DNA of 64,000 bases, taken from the NCBI GenBank assembly GCA_030704615.1, contig CM060733.1, positions 36,146,001-36,210,000 of the forward strand, in the 5' to 3' direction. This DNA is from Takakia lepidozioides. Taxonomy: Eukaryota > Streptophyta > Takakiopsida > Takakiales > Takakiaceae. A program made the position numbers and the translations under genes. Below the pieces are notes generated by a model. The model searched no databases, was not told where the DNA came from, and saw only the letters and a list, made by a program, of their open reading frames with translations. Shown piece by piece: positions 35,123-47,983 of the stretch (its first letter is position 1; every line of letters starts with the position of its first letter).

Positions 35123-37658
35123 ATGGAGGTGGCTGAGGGGGAAGGTTTAGGCAGGGAATTTATACATAAATGGGTGGCTGCGAGGCGCAGATTTAAAGTC
35201 GATTCTGCTTTCTTCTCTGCTGGCAATGTGGAGCGGGAGCTTCTGGCAAAGCAGGTATCTGTTTGTCTGTCTCTATGTCATATTAGTAGTCCGCTTTTCC
35301 TTTTTCTCCATTGGATATGAGCGTAAATCACGAAAATCATGGAGTCTAATGGAGTGTGACCTCTGACCTTTAGAGAGGTTGCTGTGCCGAATGGATTGCT
35401 GGACAATGGTGGAAGTTGTAAGTGCGGTTTTATTCAAGGTCACCGTCTCTCCTCGAGGTCAATTGGTCCACACGGGGGAGAGACGGCAGCATCTGTTCAT
35501 TGCGCGACCCGAGATCTGTCGGTCTCCTTCTCCCTTGCGGCCTAATTTCGTAAATTTGGCCATGGTTATAGAGTCCGGGGGACCACGCTTTTTGTTTCCT
35601 TCTGGCCCCGATGAGATCGGACATGCGCTCAAACCGCGGAGAGACGTCGAGAGCAAGTTAAGGAAAAGGTTCTCTGTACATATCAAGTCAGTGCTATGTG
35701 CTTCCAACATCTCCCAGCTGTTCCGCATCCCCTTTTGCTTGCTCCTAGCTGCAGTGAAACAGATGTTAGACATTTGAGGTTGAATGGTCAGCTCTGCCAG
35801 ACAGCAGACTGGCCTAGGGTGGAACTTCAGAGAGTTGCAGTCTATAGCTTTGCTGGCATGATATTAGGGCATTCAGAGTGTGCCTCTGACAAGATGTCTG
35901 GCCCCCCACATGGTAAGCTGGCTCTCCGAATTCTGTTGTATGGGTGGTGGCAAATTTCTCTCAATGATCCAGAGTGCACATTATGTGTGAGCACTAAATT
36001 TTTCAGTGGAGTTGTCAAGAAAGTATGATATTGGAAACAAGTGTAAACCCTAGCTAAACCCTCTGTTACTGGAACAAAATGGGAAAGCTGATACTTTTGG
36101 GGCTCGTCACATTCTCCTCTTTATACCTCAAGTAAGATAAAGAATCTCCAACCAGTTGCAGTAGCAGAGTCTGCAGCCTCATTGCCAGTTGCAGCTCTAG
36201 TAGTTCTGTCTTTGCATGTTTCTGGAGTTTCTTGTCTCTGGTTCTGTCTACCCGCACCTCTTCTCTCTTGCTCTGTTATTCATTGCCTTGCTTCTTATTT
36301 GATTTCCTATCATAGAATCATGTGTGATCCTTACAGATGACGTCTTTTCTGAAGCTAGCTGGTCTAATGCCTTACCATTTGGCAGCTATTTCAGTATCTC
36401 AGTTGCTTAGAACCTCAGGACTTTCCACTAGACAAGGCTTGGTGAAGTAAAGTTGAGAAGCGTGGTTGCGTCTGTACTTATCTGTTGTTCAATGCACACA
36501 GTAGGGAGCTAAACAACAAATACGGAACGGTTGATGCAGATTTCTTTGGAGATTACAGAGGAGGAGAAAATCCACATTGGCCGGTTAGAAGAGGAACAAA
36601 CTTGGTGAGCTACATCTGTCCTATGTGTCTTCTATGCATGCAAAAGAGATATACTCATTAGACATTGCTTGTGGCCCAGAGAGAAGCAGAGAGGGAGAGC
36701 CCTTACAGGGATTGAATGTTTGATATATGGCTAGTGTGGACTCCTTTCAACATTGGTTCTTATGCAGCTGCTCTGCTCTCAGTTTAGCTATATATACATG
36801 TGTGTAATATACACAGAGCACTTATACATAAAGCGGTAGCTTGCAGGCAGGTTCACTGCCCAATTGTGGGTTGTGGAGCCAAATTACGAGGACTGGGAGA
36901 TCTGGAGGCACACTATATGTCAAGACACACAGCCACCTGTTCTGTCTGTTCGTGGGTGTTTCCTACAATGCGTCTTCTCAATCTCCACATCTCTGAATCG
37001 CATGACTCTTTTTTCCAGGCCAAAGTTGCTCGTAACTATCCCATGGTAAGGTCTCATTTTCTTGCATGGTCTCTTCCTTTGTTAAGCTCTGCTGCAACAG
37101 GATGGCTTTGAAAGACATTAATACCTGTGCGTGGGGTGAATGCAGTATGCATGTCTGGTAGACGGCTGCTCTGGTTGTTTTCATAGCGACAGAGCAAGAT
37201 CTCAGCATCTGGTAGATAAACACCATTTTTCTCGTACTTTTCATTTTCACGGTAAGAAACATGCCTCCCAGCGCCAACGGCACCGGAATCGGATGAAGCA
37301 CGCTGGAATGCCAGAGTCTGTTTCTCCTCAACTGAATCAAGCATCTGGCAGTTTAGTTCAGCCGATGGACACCCAAGTCCTACCAGATGGAAGTCCTTGT
37401 CCCCCCATAGGAGGTCTTGAAGTTCATGAAGCCGACTGCCCTGCGGAGGATGCAGTAATGCCCCAGCCTGGAGTTCCTGATGTTCAAATGGAAGTGGATA
37501 TTCTGACAACCGCAGTCTCAAGACTGAGCACAACTTCTAAGACAGCTGACACTGTGCCAGCTGTTGTGAGTTTTGGGCATAGGCGGGGTCGTGGTTTGCC
37601 TGTCCAGCACACAAAGGGTGGTGGGCGGGGTAGAGGTCACTCTCATCCACCTCACTAA
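35123..37658 (+). CDS. ZNF511-like C2H2 zinc-finger protein
   Basis: This resembles the conserved eukaryotic ZNF511 family, small nuclear C2H2 proteins of poorly defined role. Four exons are: 35123-35254, 36540-36604, 36847-37045 and 37146-37658, giving 302 residues. Exon 1 contains RRRFKVDSAFFSAGNVEREL and exon 2 ISLEITEEEK, both as in plant homologues. Fingers are HCPIVGCGAKLRGLGDLEAHY with a downstream H, CSVCSWVFPTMRLLNLHISE, and YACLVDGCSGCFHSDRARSQ followed by a late H pair. SHDSFFQAKVARNYPM is the family signature between fingers 2 and 3. The C-terminal extension (about 110 residues, P/G/R-rich, ending RGRGHSHPPH) is unusual; plant relatives I recall stop soon after the basic stretch. 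I chose the ATG at 35123 because the frame upstream has no other ATG. Confidence 0.88.
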
Positions 37659-38993
37659 AAGCAACCTTCAACTATGGATTTTCCCAGCTTCCAATGTTCT
37701 GCAGCAGTTGTGGTTTGCATTGTATTCATATGAAACTGGTCTCATAGCATAAACTTGTCACTGCCATGGGGTTAGCTTATTGCCAGGGTAAAGTCTCCGT
37801 ACCTGGATCCACCTCTCTTCTTGGGCTGCCAACATATCTGCAGCAACTCCCCAAAGAGCATCCACTATATTACCAGTTGTGAGTGAGCAGTCTATATTAC
37901 CAGTCAGAATTGCCCGCCTGCAATTCCGGTAAATTCAGAGGATGGTTCAAGTACTTGGTCAACGTTTTAAAGCGAGTTCATGGTAAATGTTACTCACCGG
38001 ACATATCTGCACAAGGCATGAAGCAGCAATTCTGGCTCATTTGGATGGGGTGTGACAGCCATCACACGATGTGGACATGTACCCATTTGGACATGGACAT
38101 GGACATGTACTTGGTGTACTTGAAGCATCATCAACCTGCTGAATTTTATCCCAACAGTTTGTGCAGGTGGTATAACATGAAATGACAATGTACTAGGGAA
38201 TGGGCCCCCCTGAGGCCATTCTGGTGGGGCCTGTAGAATTTTGGTGAGCCCGGTAGGGCTCACCAATATTCCAAAGGTGGCTTCCCCACTGGAATGGGCT
38301 GCCTGGGCGGGCCCCGGAAAGGACTTGATGCTGATATCCCAGCAGTGCACTTTCCAGAGGACATTCCATGGAATGAAAGGCCTCTAACATACAAAGGAAA
38401 ATATCATCATCGGCCCCTTTATGAAACACTTGGCAAGTTTCGCAGCCCCTCTTGACAGCAGTCTTTCAGTACAAACACTTGATAATGAGCTGATGTTTCC
38501 TCTGTTGTTGTTCCACATTCAACACAAGCACTTCCTATATCCATTTTCACACATACTCGGTGAAATCTTTTCAGCTGATCCTGCACCAGCATATTCTGTC
38601 TGTCATTCATCTCTCTTCCGCTTAGGCATATAAAAGGGATCAGCTGAAAATTTCACATCGCTGAAGCATCTTTGGTCCCTTTTGTTTTTTCCGTTACTGT
38701 TTGCTGATGGTACCAAACAGTTCTGATAAAACAAGGCGAGAGCCTCGAGGTGTTGGTGTGAAGACAATTTTGATTAGTAACGGAGAAGCGTCACGGTACC
38801 TGTCCGTGGTCCCAGACGTACTTGCTGAGCACGGTGCGAGAGAAGCACCTCGCGAGTGCAGCGCCCGCAGAGGCTGCAGCAGCGAGATAAGATCGCCACA
38901 TTTAGTGCTACCGTCCCTATGCTTCGCCTGTGCACGTGCTCGCTGAGCTCTTGAAGTGCTGCTGTAGCTGCGATTCTGCAGGTTGGAGCAGTG
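37659..38993. other. Intergenic upstream of the HAK transporter
   Basis: Contains a GGACAT repeat near 38086-38112 and the inverted repeat at 38198-38316. No gene was recognised; the promoter and 5' untranslated region of the transporter should lie near the right end. Confidence 0.4.
38198..38316. repeat. Imperfect ~118-bp inverted repeat (hairpin)
   Basis: The core TTGGTGAGCCC-GGTA-GGGCTCACCAA (38241-38266) is perfect. The arms extend outward imperfectly: CATTCTGGTGGGGCC pairs with CCCCACTGGAATGG, and GGGCCCCCCTGAGG with CTGCCTGGGCGGGCCCC. The layout is that of a small foldback element. Confidence 0.6.
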
Positions 38994-41900
38994 ATGGAGC
39001 AAGAATCGGCACAGGATCTTAGTGAGGCCCCTGGGCATGGGAAAGGAAAATTGTGGAGCTTGGATCAGAGGTTGGACCAACCTCTGGGAGATGAAGCGGG
39101 ACGCGTGCGAAGCATGCAGTACCGCCAGGTTCTGGTTTTGTGAATTTCTAAAGTGTATCTTGTAGTGAATTGATGTTGTGGTCTAAAGGAGAAATTTTCT
39201 GTCTTGCGTCGTAGGGACTTGAATGTGAACTGGTTCGTGACACCAGCACTCTCACGCTTTTGTTGTTTGGAGAACAATAATTGTGCGACTTCGGAGAGGG
39301 AGGGACGAAGCTTTGATATAAATAGACCTGAAATGCAAGCCTCGCTGAGTTTCAGGATTTGTGTTGAGTCGGCAGTCGTAATCCCAGTCTCTAGCGTTTG
39401 AAGGCAAGTTTTCTCAACAAAGATCAAGCTGGAGAGTCATAGCACATATTTTCATTCATGTCCACTGCGGATCAAGTCTGTAAAGATAACGCAAAGATGG
39501 ACGTTCCAACTGCCACACTCAATTGAGCGACCGACATCGAACTGTGGACAAGTTTAAACCGGACTTCGGAAATTGACTTTGCCCTTTGCTAGTGAGCGAT
39601 TAAATTCCCAGTTTCTTCAAACACACCGCGAAGATCAACTGGCGAGGCAACATGTTATCGTAATAAAATTTTGAGAAGTCCCTCTTTCCCAGTCCTTCAA
39701 TCCAAAAAAAAAAAAACTCCACTGAAAGATCGTGAAAGAAAAGGGAAGACTTTGTAAGATAATAACATGGAAGGTTAAGAGGTTCAGAAGACCAATGATT
39801 AAAAATGTCTGGGGTGGATACTCCCAACCTATCTACTACTCTCACAAAGCACCAAGCAGTTCATCGTTGACCAATGAGATGTCCATGACATGTTCTGAAG
39901 AACAGAAGCATGATTTTGGCAGCATGAACAAATTGCATCCCGAACTGCAATTAACAGTGAAGTCCCTGCAAAGAAGGATTTCTGCTCCCTACAAATTATG
40001 GTCTCACCTGTTCATGTTCTCCTGTGGTTAATAAATCCTCTGGGCTTCCAAAGATGTATTAAATTGCCTTAAACCACTGTTAATTCAGAGAGACGAAAAT
40101 GAACACATGAGAATCGGGCTGTATCTTGGTTGTCTTGCTATTACTACTCTATCATTCATATTTCTGCTAGAAATTGCGTGCTTTGTTGTGTCTCTCTCTC
40201 AGGCTTGAAAAAAAATACCTCTATGTATGTCCCATCAGGTGGTTTATGAGTTTAGGAAGTGTAGTGAAGCCTCTGCTGGACTTTGCAGGTGGTGCCTCTT
40301 GCAGTAATTCTACGCCTAGCATTTCAGAGCTTGGGAGTTGTGTATGGAGACCTGGGCACATCTCCCCTGTATGTGTTCAACAGCACATTTCCTGACGGTA
40401 TCAAGCACACAAACGATGTTCTTGGAGCGCTCTCTCTTATCATATATACGTTCACTCTTATTCCTGTTATCAAATATGTTTTCATCGTGCTTAGAGCCAA
40501 CGACAATGGGGAAGGTACTATTTCTGATCCTGTTGTGAGGTGTTTCACCTCTGATTGCTTGTATTATGTGTTTCCCCTGTGAACCTGAGAAAAGGGTTGT
40601 AACTAGAGTATGATTCTGCTGGGCATATCCTTGTGACTGTTTGGTGATCGACTTGTCATTTCTGCAAGCTTTCAGGTTGTTCGTAGCAGCACCCCATGTG
40701 GTGTGTACAATTTAGTGTTTTTTAGTAACTACATCATATCTGGAGATAAACTTGGTTTCGAATTCAGTCGACTTTTCAGCCTTCTCTCCAGAAAGCTTGG
40801 ATCTCTGTTATGCTTTAACTTAGAATAACTGATATGGGTAGTATCTGTATGGATGCAGGGGGAACTTTTGCACTGTACTCCTTGCTGTGTAGGCATTGCA
40901 ATATTAATCCAGTACCAAATCAGCATCCCACGGATAAGGAGCTGACTACTTTTGTCATTAATCGCAAGAGAGGCCAATCTTACTTGAAGGATAAGTTGGA
41001 GGGTAGCAATTTTCTCAAAAAACTGCTTTTGCTACTTGTTCTGGTGGGCACCTGCATGGTGATTGGTGATGGCATCTTGACCCCTCCCATTTCAGGTGTG
41101 CCTCATCACCTTACTGGTTTTTTAAAGCAGTTCACTACATCTTGTGGAAAATCGTCTTTTGTAATTCAACCTCGCCCAGCTGATATGTGAGTGCCTCCGA
41201 ATGAATGACCTGACAGATATAACGGTGATCTCAAACATGGAACTACATTGATTTTTGCAGTGCTTTCAGCAGTCAGTGGAATTAAGGTTGCATCGAGTGC
41301 ACTGACTCACAGTAAGCATTTCCTCGCACCTGCTTTCTGCTTACAATATATATCTTTTCACCTCACTTCATTGTTTCTATTGTAATGGCTAGCTTCGTAC
41401 AGTACTAGACTTCTCTGTTGTGAGCTTGTCTTTAATCTGTCAATGTCTCTACATATGGTGTCAGCTGACATAGTACCAATTTTAGGAGTGTCTCTTTTGA
41501 GCTCTTTCATCACTCGTCATAATAGAACCAGTAACAGATTGGATTATACAGAGTGAAGACTGACTTAGTATCTTGGTTACCCTTGCAGATGTCGTTAAAA
41601 TTATAGCAATGGTGTTCATAGTAGGTTTGTTCAGCATGCAGCGTTTTGGTACAGGCAAGGTTGGGATCATTTTTTCCCCTATATTCCTGCTGTGGTTTAT
41701 TGCGATTGCGATTATTGGAGTTTACAACATCATCAAATACGACAGGACTGTGTTTCGTGCATTCTCTCCCCTTTATATCATTTCATTTTTCAGGAGGAAC
41801 AAGAAAGCAGCATGGGAACATCTTGGAGGCATTGTGCTCTGCATAACAGGCAAGCAACATCTCTGTGGGGCTTTTTTAGAACCATGAAGTCATCACAACT

Positions 41901-44546
41901 GGTGAAAATCTCTGGATGCTTTGCTTATGTCAATGTGCTGTAAGAAGAACTGTGCCACAGATGCAGCCGTCACCAAGGTCTGTGCTCTTGAAAGTAATTT
42001 GGTGGTCTCTCTCTTGCAGGGACTGAAGCCTTGTTTGCTGATTTAGGCCACTTCTCTGCTCAATCCATTCAGGTAATTGCCTTCAGCTACATCTCTGCTT
42101 GACACATGTCGTGGAATGTCAATACATGGCTGGTCTTGCAGTCAGTTAGTATTGATGTCTCGTACAAATTCGGGGGTTGAACAGACTGACCCTGATACAA
42201 AAAATGGGGGCATTAAAAGTCACTTCTCCTCATGTGGGTGCAGATTGCGTTTTCTGGCCTAGTCTTCCCCTGCCTTTTGATAGCTTATCTTGGTCAGGCG
42301 GCATACCTTTTGAAACATCCTGATCAAGTGGGAAACACGTTTTACAGTTCACTTCCAGGCAAGCTATGCCCATCTACTGTCCCTTACTACCTTCCTTTCT
42401 ACTCACTGGTGCATAATCTAGATTGGAGCCAGTATTGGTTGGTTCAGGTATTCTACACTGCTTTTAGAGTGGCCGGTGGGGTCTAAAAGTGTGATCATTA
42501 CCTGATTGAAATTCCACTTTTGTCTCCCTATTCTTTTCAACAATGCACAGGGGTTGCACTTTCTACTTTGTTATCGCATTCGAGCTATGTCTCCTTCTTG
42601 TGGTGTTTAAGCTTCCAACAGATGACCGAATGGATAGGGTACTGTGGGCACAGAGTAGGTGGTTCTGGGTTCTGCATCAAACTGCAAATTACGTCACTGT
42701 TTGGTGAAATTGTGTCCTTAAGTGGCTTGTAAGCTTTAGAGGAAGTGTTGGGCATAAGTCCTGTCACACTACCAATTGACCATCATAGACAGCTAACAGG
42801 TGGCTGTTCTACTCCTGATGGGTGAAGGTAGTAGTTTGCACCAGCTAGATCCTTCTCCTTTTCCTTCCTTTTCTCTTTGGTGTGGTAACTGTGATGTTGT
42901 GTGGTTTACAGAAAAGCTATACTGGCCCATGTTTGTGCTGGCAACAGTAGCAGCTTTGATTGCAAGTCAGGCCATTATTTCAGCCACATTCTCTATTGTC
43001 AAGCAGTCCTCAGCCCTTGGTTGCTTTCCCCGAGTGAAGATTGTGCACACATCACATCAGATCCAGGGGCAGATCTACATTCCTGAAATCAACTGGATCC
43101 TCATGATATTCTGTCTTCTCATCATCGTGGGTTTCAAAGACACCAAACAAATTGGGAATGCTTATGGTTTGTACTCTGGCTGTGTACCGTGAACTTGCAA
43201 GTGTGCAGGCATGTTGGTTAGAAGAGTAGGACTGGTAGCTGAGTTTCTTCAGTGACATAAAAGTTTTAGAATTGTGGGATTGAGTTGTAGACCTGCGATC
43301 ACAGTGTAAACCCTTTTAAACCTTCTTAGAAAACTCACTTGTATGTGACCTAACATCAAGCTTAAACCTTCTGACTGATTTCATTTACAGGGTTATCAAT
43401 CAGAATGTGTTTTTGTTCTGAAAAGATAACATCATTTGCATGTTAAGTTTCTACTAGCATATCATTGACAATTAGTTCACTTTGTACACAGGCATTGCTG
43501 TGGTGGCGGTGATGCTGGTGACAACATTTCTGATGACTCTGATTTTGCTCCTAGTATGGCACAAGCATCTCCTGGTGGCCTTGTTGTTTCTGGCAGTGTT
43601 TGGAACAGTGGAATCAGTCTATGTTTCATCAGTGTTGTTCAAGGTGAGCCAGGGAGGGTGGGTGCCACTTGTCATGGGGGCAGCACTGGGCACAATCATG
43701 TATGTGTGGCACTATGGCACTGTGAAGCGTTACGATTTTGAGAACCATAACAAGGTCTCTGTTGGATGGCTGTTGGGGCTTGGCCCAAGCCTTGGCTTGG
43801 TGCGGGTGCCTGGAATTGGACTTGTGTACACAGATCTGGCCCATGGGGTCCCGCCCATCTTCTCACACTTTATCACCAACCTTCCAGCAATCCACTCTAC
43901 GGTTGTTTTTGTCTGTATTAAATACTTGCCTGTCAGGACCGTTCCACGAGAGGAACGCTTCCTAGTCCGGCGCATTGGTCCCAAGGCGTATTCCATGTAT
44001 CGTTGCGCTGCAAGGTATGGCTACAAAGACTTGCATAAGAAGGATGATGGCTTTGAGCAGTCGCTCATTCAAAGTTTGGTGTCATTTATCCAGTTTGAGA
44101 GCATGTTGTCAGAGCATGAAAGCTTCTCATCCATGCCATCTGCAGAGCCAGTCTCTGAACCTGCAGTGAGGGGAGCATTGCAGTTGCGGGAAGGTAGATT
44201 GGAAATCATTTCAAATGAGGACTCTTCAGAACATCGAACTGTATCTGACAGCAGTATCCCGGAGATTTTAATGCCTCGGACCAGAGGCATGCAATCTCTA
44301 GGTAGTCCCAACACAATTTCCGACACACAAGATGAACTGGCATTTCTGATGAGTTGTAGAGATGTTGGGGTGGTTTACCTTCTTGGCAACACCATCATAA
44401 AAGCAAGGAGAGACTCAAGCTTTTGGAACAAACTGTTAATTGACTATGGGTATGCATTCCTGCGAAGGTGCTGTAGAGAAAGCCGTGTGGCTTTAAATAT
44501 TCCTCATGAAAGCCTTCTGCAGGTAGGCATGGTCTGCTATGTCTGA
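38994..44546 (+). CDS. HAK: HAK/KUP/KT potassium transporter
   Basis: This is a plasma- or vacuolar-membrane potassium (H+ symport) transporter with about 12 membrane segments. Nine exons are: 38994-39128, 40289-40514, 40859-41095, 41261-41311, 41589-41849, 42020-42072, 42244-42358, 42912-43166 and 43492-44546, giving 795 residues, the usual plant length. Signatures are [15 protein letters not shown] early on, [91 protein letters not shown] and the ending [14 protein letters not shown]. The start [14 protein letters not shown] joins [14 protein letters not shown], a typical N-terminal stretch. The C-terminal cytosolic tail includes a Ser-rich linker (about residues 660-730). Introns 5 and 7 appear to use the donor GCAAGC. 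Confidence 0.95.
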
Positions 44547-45643
44547 CTTGCATGTATTGTTCATCTAGCTGGATTTGTTCTATCACTCAACAAACCATGC
44601 CATCTATAACCTGTTGCCATGATAGTGGCTTTCTGCCTCTGATGGAAGGCATGGGATGAAGTCATAGAGTTGAAGATGGGTTTTGGTCACTGGATTTTGT
44701 CACCTTGTATGATAGAAAAGCACTCTGTTTACAGGAGATGTGTAAACTGAGCACACAAAGATGTGCACGCCATAATCACTGTCGTCTCAATTCTGTACAT
44801 TATGTTTGTCACTCATACCCAGATAGTGAACAACACTCTATCATTGACAATACCTGGTCTGCCTGAGCTTGCTTAGAATGTCAGATTGTGATTTGGGCAA
44901 AATCTGTGGCATGTTGAGATCAGCACGAGCACGTGCAACTTGCCCCTCTGCTGCCTTGGTTCCTGTGAATATCTAGTTGCTGTCTGCTGTGAATTTTCAT
45001 GGTGGCTTTGCAGACTAGGTGGTGTGCTGTTCTAGAGGTCCTCTTCTCTTTTGCTGGGGCTTTCTACTTCTTGGGAAGTTGTAAGCTTGATCTCTCGTCC
45101 TGGTCAGGCTGCGTGTTGAAGTCTCTGCTTACAGCTAATAAGAGTGTCTAGCTCAGCATTTTTTGGTTTCAAACATGAATCTCTCTGAGTATAATTGGGG
45201 CTGAAGACGGTGGAGGATAATCCTTGATCTCAGATATTTAGTGCAAGTTAGCTGTGTAAATAATAGTTTGGGTCTCTTATTTGGCCCTCTTGCATTCCAG
45301 CATCCTCAAAATATCGAGGATGAAACAAGTACCTTGATAAAGTCAATAAGGATAGAGAGGGACAACACACACCACAGGAAAGGAATCGCTCTGAGGAGCA
45401 ATGTGCCACAGATACCACTTCGCAAGTTCACTGGGGTAGACATAAGAGCCAAGAGTGGTTCAGATAATGGTGTCAAATGCAGGTGGATTAGCATCCATTG
45501 CATGCCCACACAAGCCAAAGACAGCTGAATGCATGGATGGTATCTTTATCACAACATAAGACATTATTATTAGCTCTCATAAGAGACTGAGCAGGTTAAC
45601 CTGCTAATACTTATATGTGGGTCCAAAACATAGCAGGAAATAG
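44547..45643. other. Convergent 3' region between HAK and the SET-TPR gene
   Basis: Two converging 3' ends. A 95-codon open frame on the plus strand (45241-45528) is not recognised and is not called. Confidence 0.4.
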
Positions 45644-47983
45644 TTAGGTGGATCCATGGGCTTTAATTAACCGTTTAAGGACATCAGATTTCTGTTCACC
45701 ATACAGGCATCTACATATGTGCATGGCCCGGTTCTGCGCATCATGGACTACAGCACTGCTTGCACCCTGTTCCTCAAACCTCTTCAGCCAATATGCAGCA
45801 AAGAATAAAGACATTGCATCACCAGCTGCAGTAGTTGACATTGCATCGATTAATGTCTCTGGTGGTGGCAATTTTATGGCATAGTCACCAAGCTGGTCAA
45901 TGTTGAGGTAGGCAATCCAGTAACTGATGAAGAAGGAAGCCCGAATCAGCTGAGTTTCATACTTATATGGGGCTTTTGACTTCAGTACATGCTCAAGTCT
46001 GAGAGCAAGTTTAGCCATTTTGAAGGACTCATTCCGGCGTGCCATAACAGCTCCCTTCAAACCCCACAATGATTGGAACCTCTTGCTAACTTGCTTTAGG
46101 GGACCTTCCAACTTTGTTTCTAACTCACATCTCGAACAACTACACTGGAACTCCCAACTGTCTCTGATCAGCAGCTCCTGACGCATCTGTGCTGGCAGTA
46201 AAGAATGAACATATGAAAGGGTCAGCTCCTCCCCCGCTTCCAAATGGGTCGATGCATGTAAGAACAGGGCATCGCCAACATGTAGCCTTACGGAGTTTGG
46301 AGCACAGGAGTGGTTGATGAAAGATGCTAGTGGCCAAAGCCCTAAAACCTGACACTCATTTGCAGAACGCCCAGCCAGTAGGACCCGAGCACAGGATCCT
46401 GACTCATCAAAAGCATTTTGCAGCACTACTCCCTTCATGCGTCCAAGCGGCATATCCAGGACACTTGCACACTTCCACTTGCTATTAGGCCGGAAAAGCT
46501 CCAAAGGTGGTATCTTCACTTTGTCGGGGTGATCACAATCAGAAAGACTGCTGAATTGTTGCAGCCATTTTGGCGATTTCATGGCTAAATTGAAAAGTTT
46601 GAAGAGCAAATCATCTCTTAAGGACGCATTTGAGCGCCCTGAAGGTATCACAATCCTACTTGCTGGGTTACTGGCATCAATGCGAACCACTGCAAGTGCA
46701 TTACTCACCAGCAGCAGTTCCCCTGCTTTCACATCCTTGGTCACATATAAGCCTCGCTTGCCATCACTGTCAGACCATCTAATTTCCACCGGCCCTAAGT
46801 AATCACTGCACTCCGGTGGAGTGCCTTCACATCCACTAAGTAAGTACTTAGACAAGTCATACACTCCACGCCGGCTTTGCAGGTCACATGTTTTACTCCT
46901 CTGAAGAGCAAGCTTGATGTCTCTGTCCTGAGGGGCCTGGTCTAAAGCCCCTTCCAAGCACTCACAGGCTTGCTCATACTGTTGCAGGCCATGCAAAGCA
47001 CACCCTTTGCGGTACATGCTCTTGAGATGGTTGGGATCTAGCTGGAGTGCTTCCCCTGCATCCACCAGAGCTTTTTCATAGATGCGTAGTTTCATCCATG
47101 CTGCTGCCCTGTTAGAGTATGCCAGAACAACTGTTTCTGTATCTAAAAATCCAAACTTCACTTTCCCATTACTTGAGAGACCATTATCACTGCTTGCCTT
47201 CTTCTTTGATTTGGAAGGTGGCTTGCGGCGACCAACATCCATAGATTTCTGGATACATTTGGAGTAAAGATCTAGGGCTCCCCTCCAGTCCTGCTTTGCA
47301 AAGAGTTGGTTTCCTTGGCTGCGCAGACCACTGGCATCCAGTTTCGCCCAGGGATTTATATCTGCTGAAGACTGTGGGGGCACATCAGATAGCAATATCA
47401 GGTCGTCTGTATTTACAGACAGAGCAATTGATTCGTCCGGCATATCTGACAAGAAGGGTGCCTTGATGGCAATCTTCATTCCCTTGCGATACTGTGCCTG
47501 CACTATAGCCCAAGATGACGAGCCATCCAGGCTGGAGTCGTCGATCATCACTCTGGCAGCGTTTCCATCTTCATCTTCTATCAAGGTCTGAATGAGACTG
47601 AGAAAGAAGGCATCCACACACAGAGTACCACAGAGGACACGTCCATGATAACGCTTTCCTACCTTCAACTCTATTACTCGAATGCTGCGCATACTTTCGA
47701 GAGTAGAAGATTTCTTCCAACTGAAACGAGTATCGACAAGGGAGGGCATCAAAGCTTCTTTGGAAAGGTTTCCTTTCATAAGCTGCCAATCTCGCTCCAG
47801 CTCCTCAAACTGCTTCATGAATCTCATGTGGGCGTCCACCAGAGCTGCTTTGTCGAACATGTATGAACCCTTCACTAGTGGCCTCTTCATAGGTGGCAAG
47901 TGAGAATCCATCCCAAACAATTGCAATGTTCCTAGTTGCACCAGTATTTCTCTACCGATCTCAGTATAGTCCATTTTTTCCAT
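45644..47983 (-). CDS. TPR-SET domain protein, SMYD-like putative methyltransferase
   Basis: An intronless coding region of 779 residues. The N-terminal 210 residues are unassigned (GMDSHLPPMKRP, VIELKVGKRYHGRVLCG). TPR-type helices follow (about 215-375), including LRSQGNQLFAKQDWRGALDL, AYSNRAAAWMKL and LKSMYRKGCALHGLQQYEQA. A split SET domain follows: KRGLYVTKDVKAGELLLVS at its start, then PLASFINHSCAPNSVRL and AGEELTLSYV, the SAM- and substrate-binding motifs, and a Cys-rich post-SET piece CSCSRCE. No MYND finger is seen. Plants have a related TPR-plus-SET protein, to which this looks orthologous; the substrate is unknown and could be histone or non-histone. The start is the first ATG (47983) downstream of a long open frame. 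The lack of introns contrasts with its neighbours. Confidence 0.88.
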   Translation of the reverse strand: MEKMDYTEIGREILVQLGTLQLFGMDSHLPPMKRPLVKGSYMFDKAALVDAHMRFMKQFEELERDWQLMKGNLSKEALMPSLVDTRFSWKKSSTLESMRSIRVIELKVGKRYHGRVLCGTLCVDAFFLSLIQTLIEDEDGNAARVMIDDSSLDGSSSWAIVQAQYRKGMKIAIKAPFLSDMPDESIALSVNTDDLILLSDVPPQSSADINPWAKLDASGLRSQGNQLFAKQDWRGALDLYSKCIQKSMDVGRRKPPSKSKKKASSDNGLSSNGKVKFGFLDTETVVLAYSNRAAAWMKLRIYEKALVDAGEALQLDPNHLKSMYRKGCALHGLQQYEQACECLEGALDQAPQDRDIKLALQRSKTCDLQSRRGVYDLSKYLLSGCEGTPPECSDYLGPVEIRWSDSDGKRGLYVTKDVKAGELLLVSNALAVVRIDASNPASRIVIPSGRSNASLRDDLLFKLFNLAMKSPKWLQQFSSLSDCDHPDKVKIPPLELFRPNSKWKCASVLDMPLGRMKGVVLQNAFDESGSCARVLLAGRSANECQVLGLWPLASFINHSCAPNSVRLHVGDALFLHASTHLEAGEELTLSYVHSLLPAQMRQELLIRDSWEFQCSCSRCELETKLEGPLKQVSKRFQSLWGLKGAVMARRNESFKMAKLALRLEHVLKSKAPYKYETQLIRASFFISYWIAYLNIDQLGDYAIKLPPPETLIDAMSTTAAGDAMSLFFAAYWLKRFEEQGASSAVVHDAQNRAMHICRCLYGEQKSDVLKRLIKAHGST

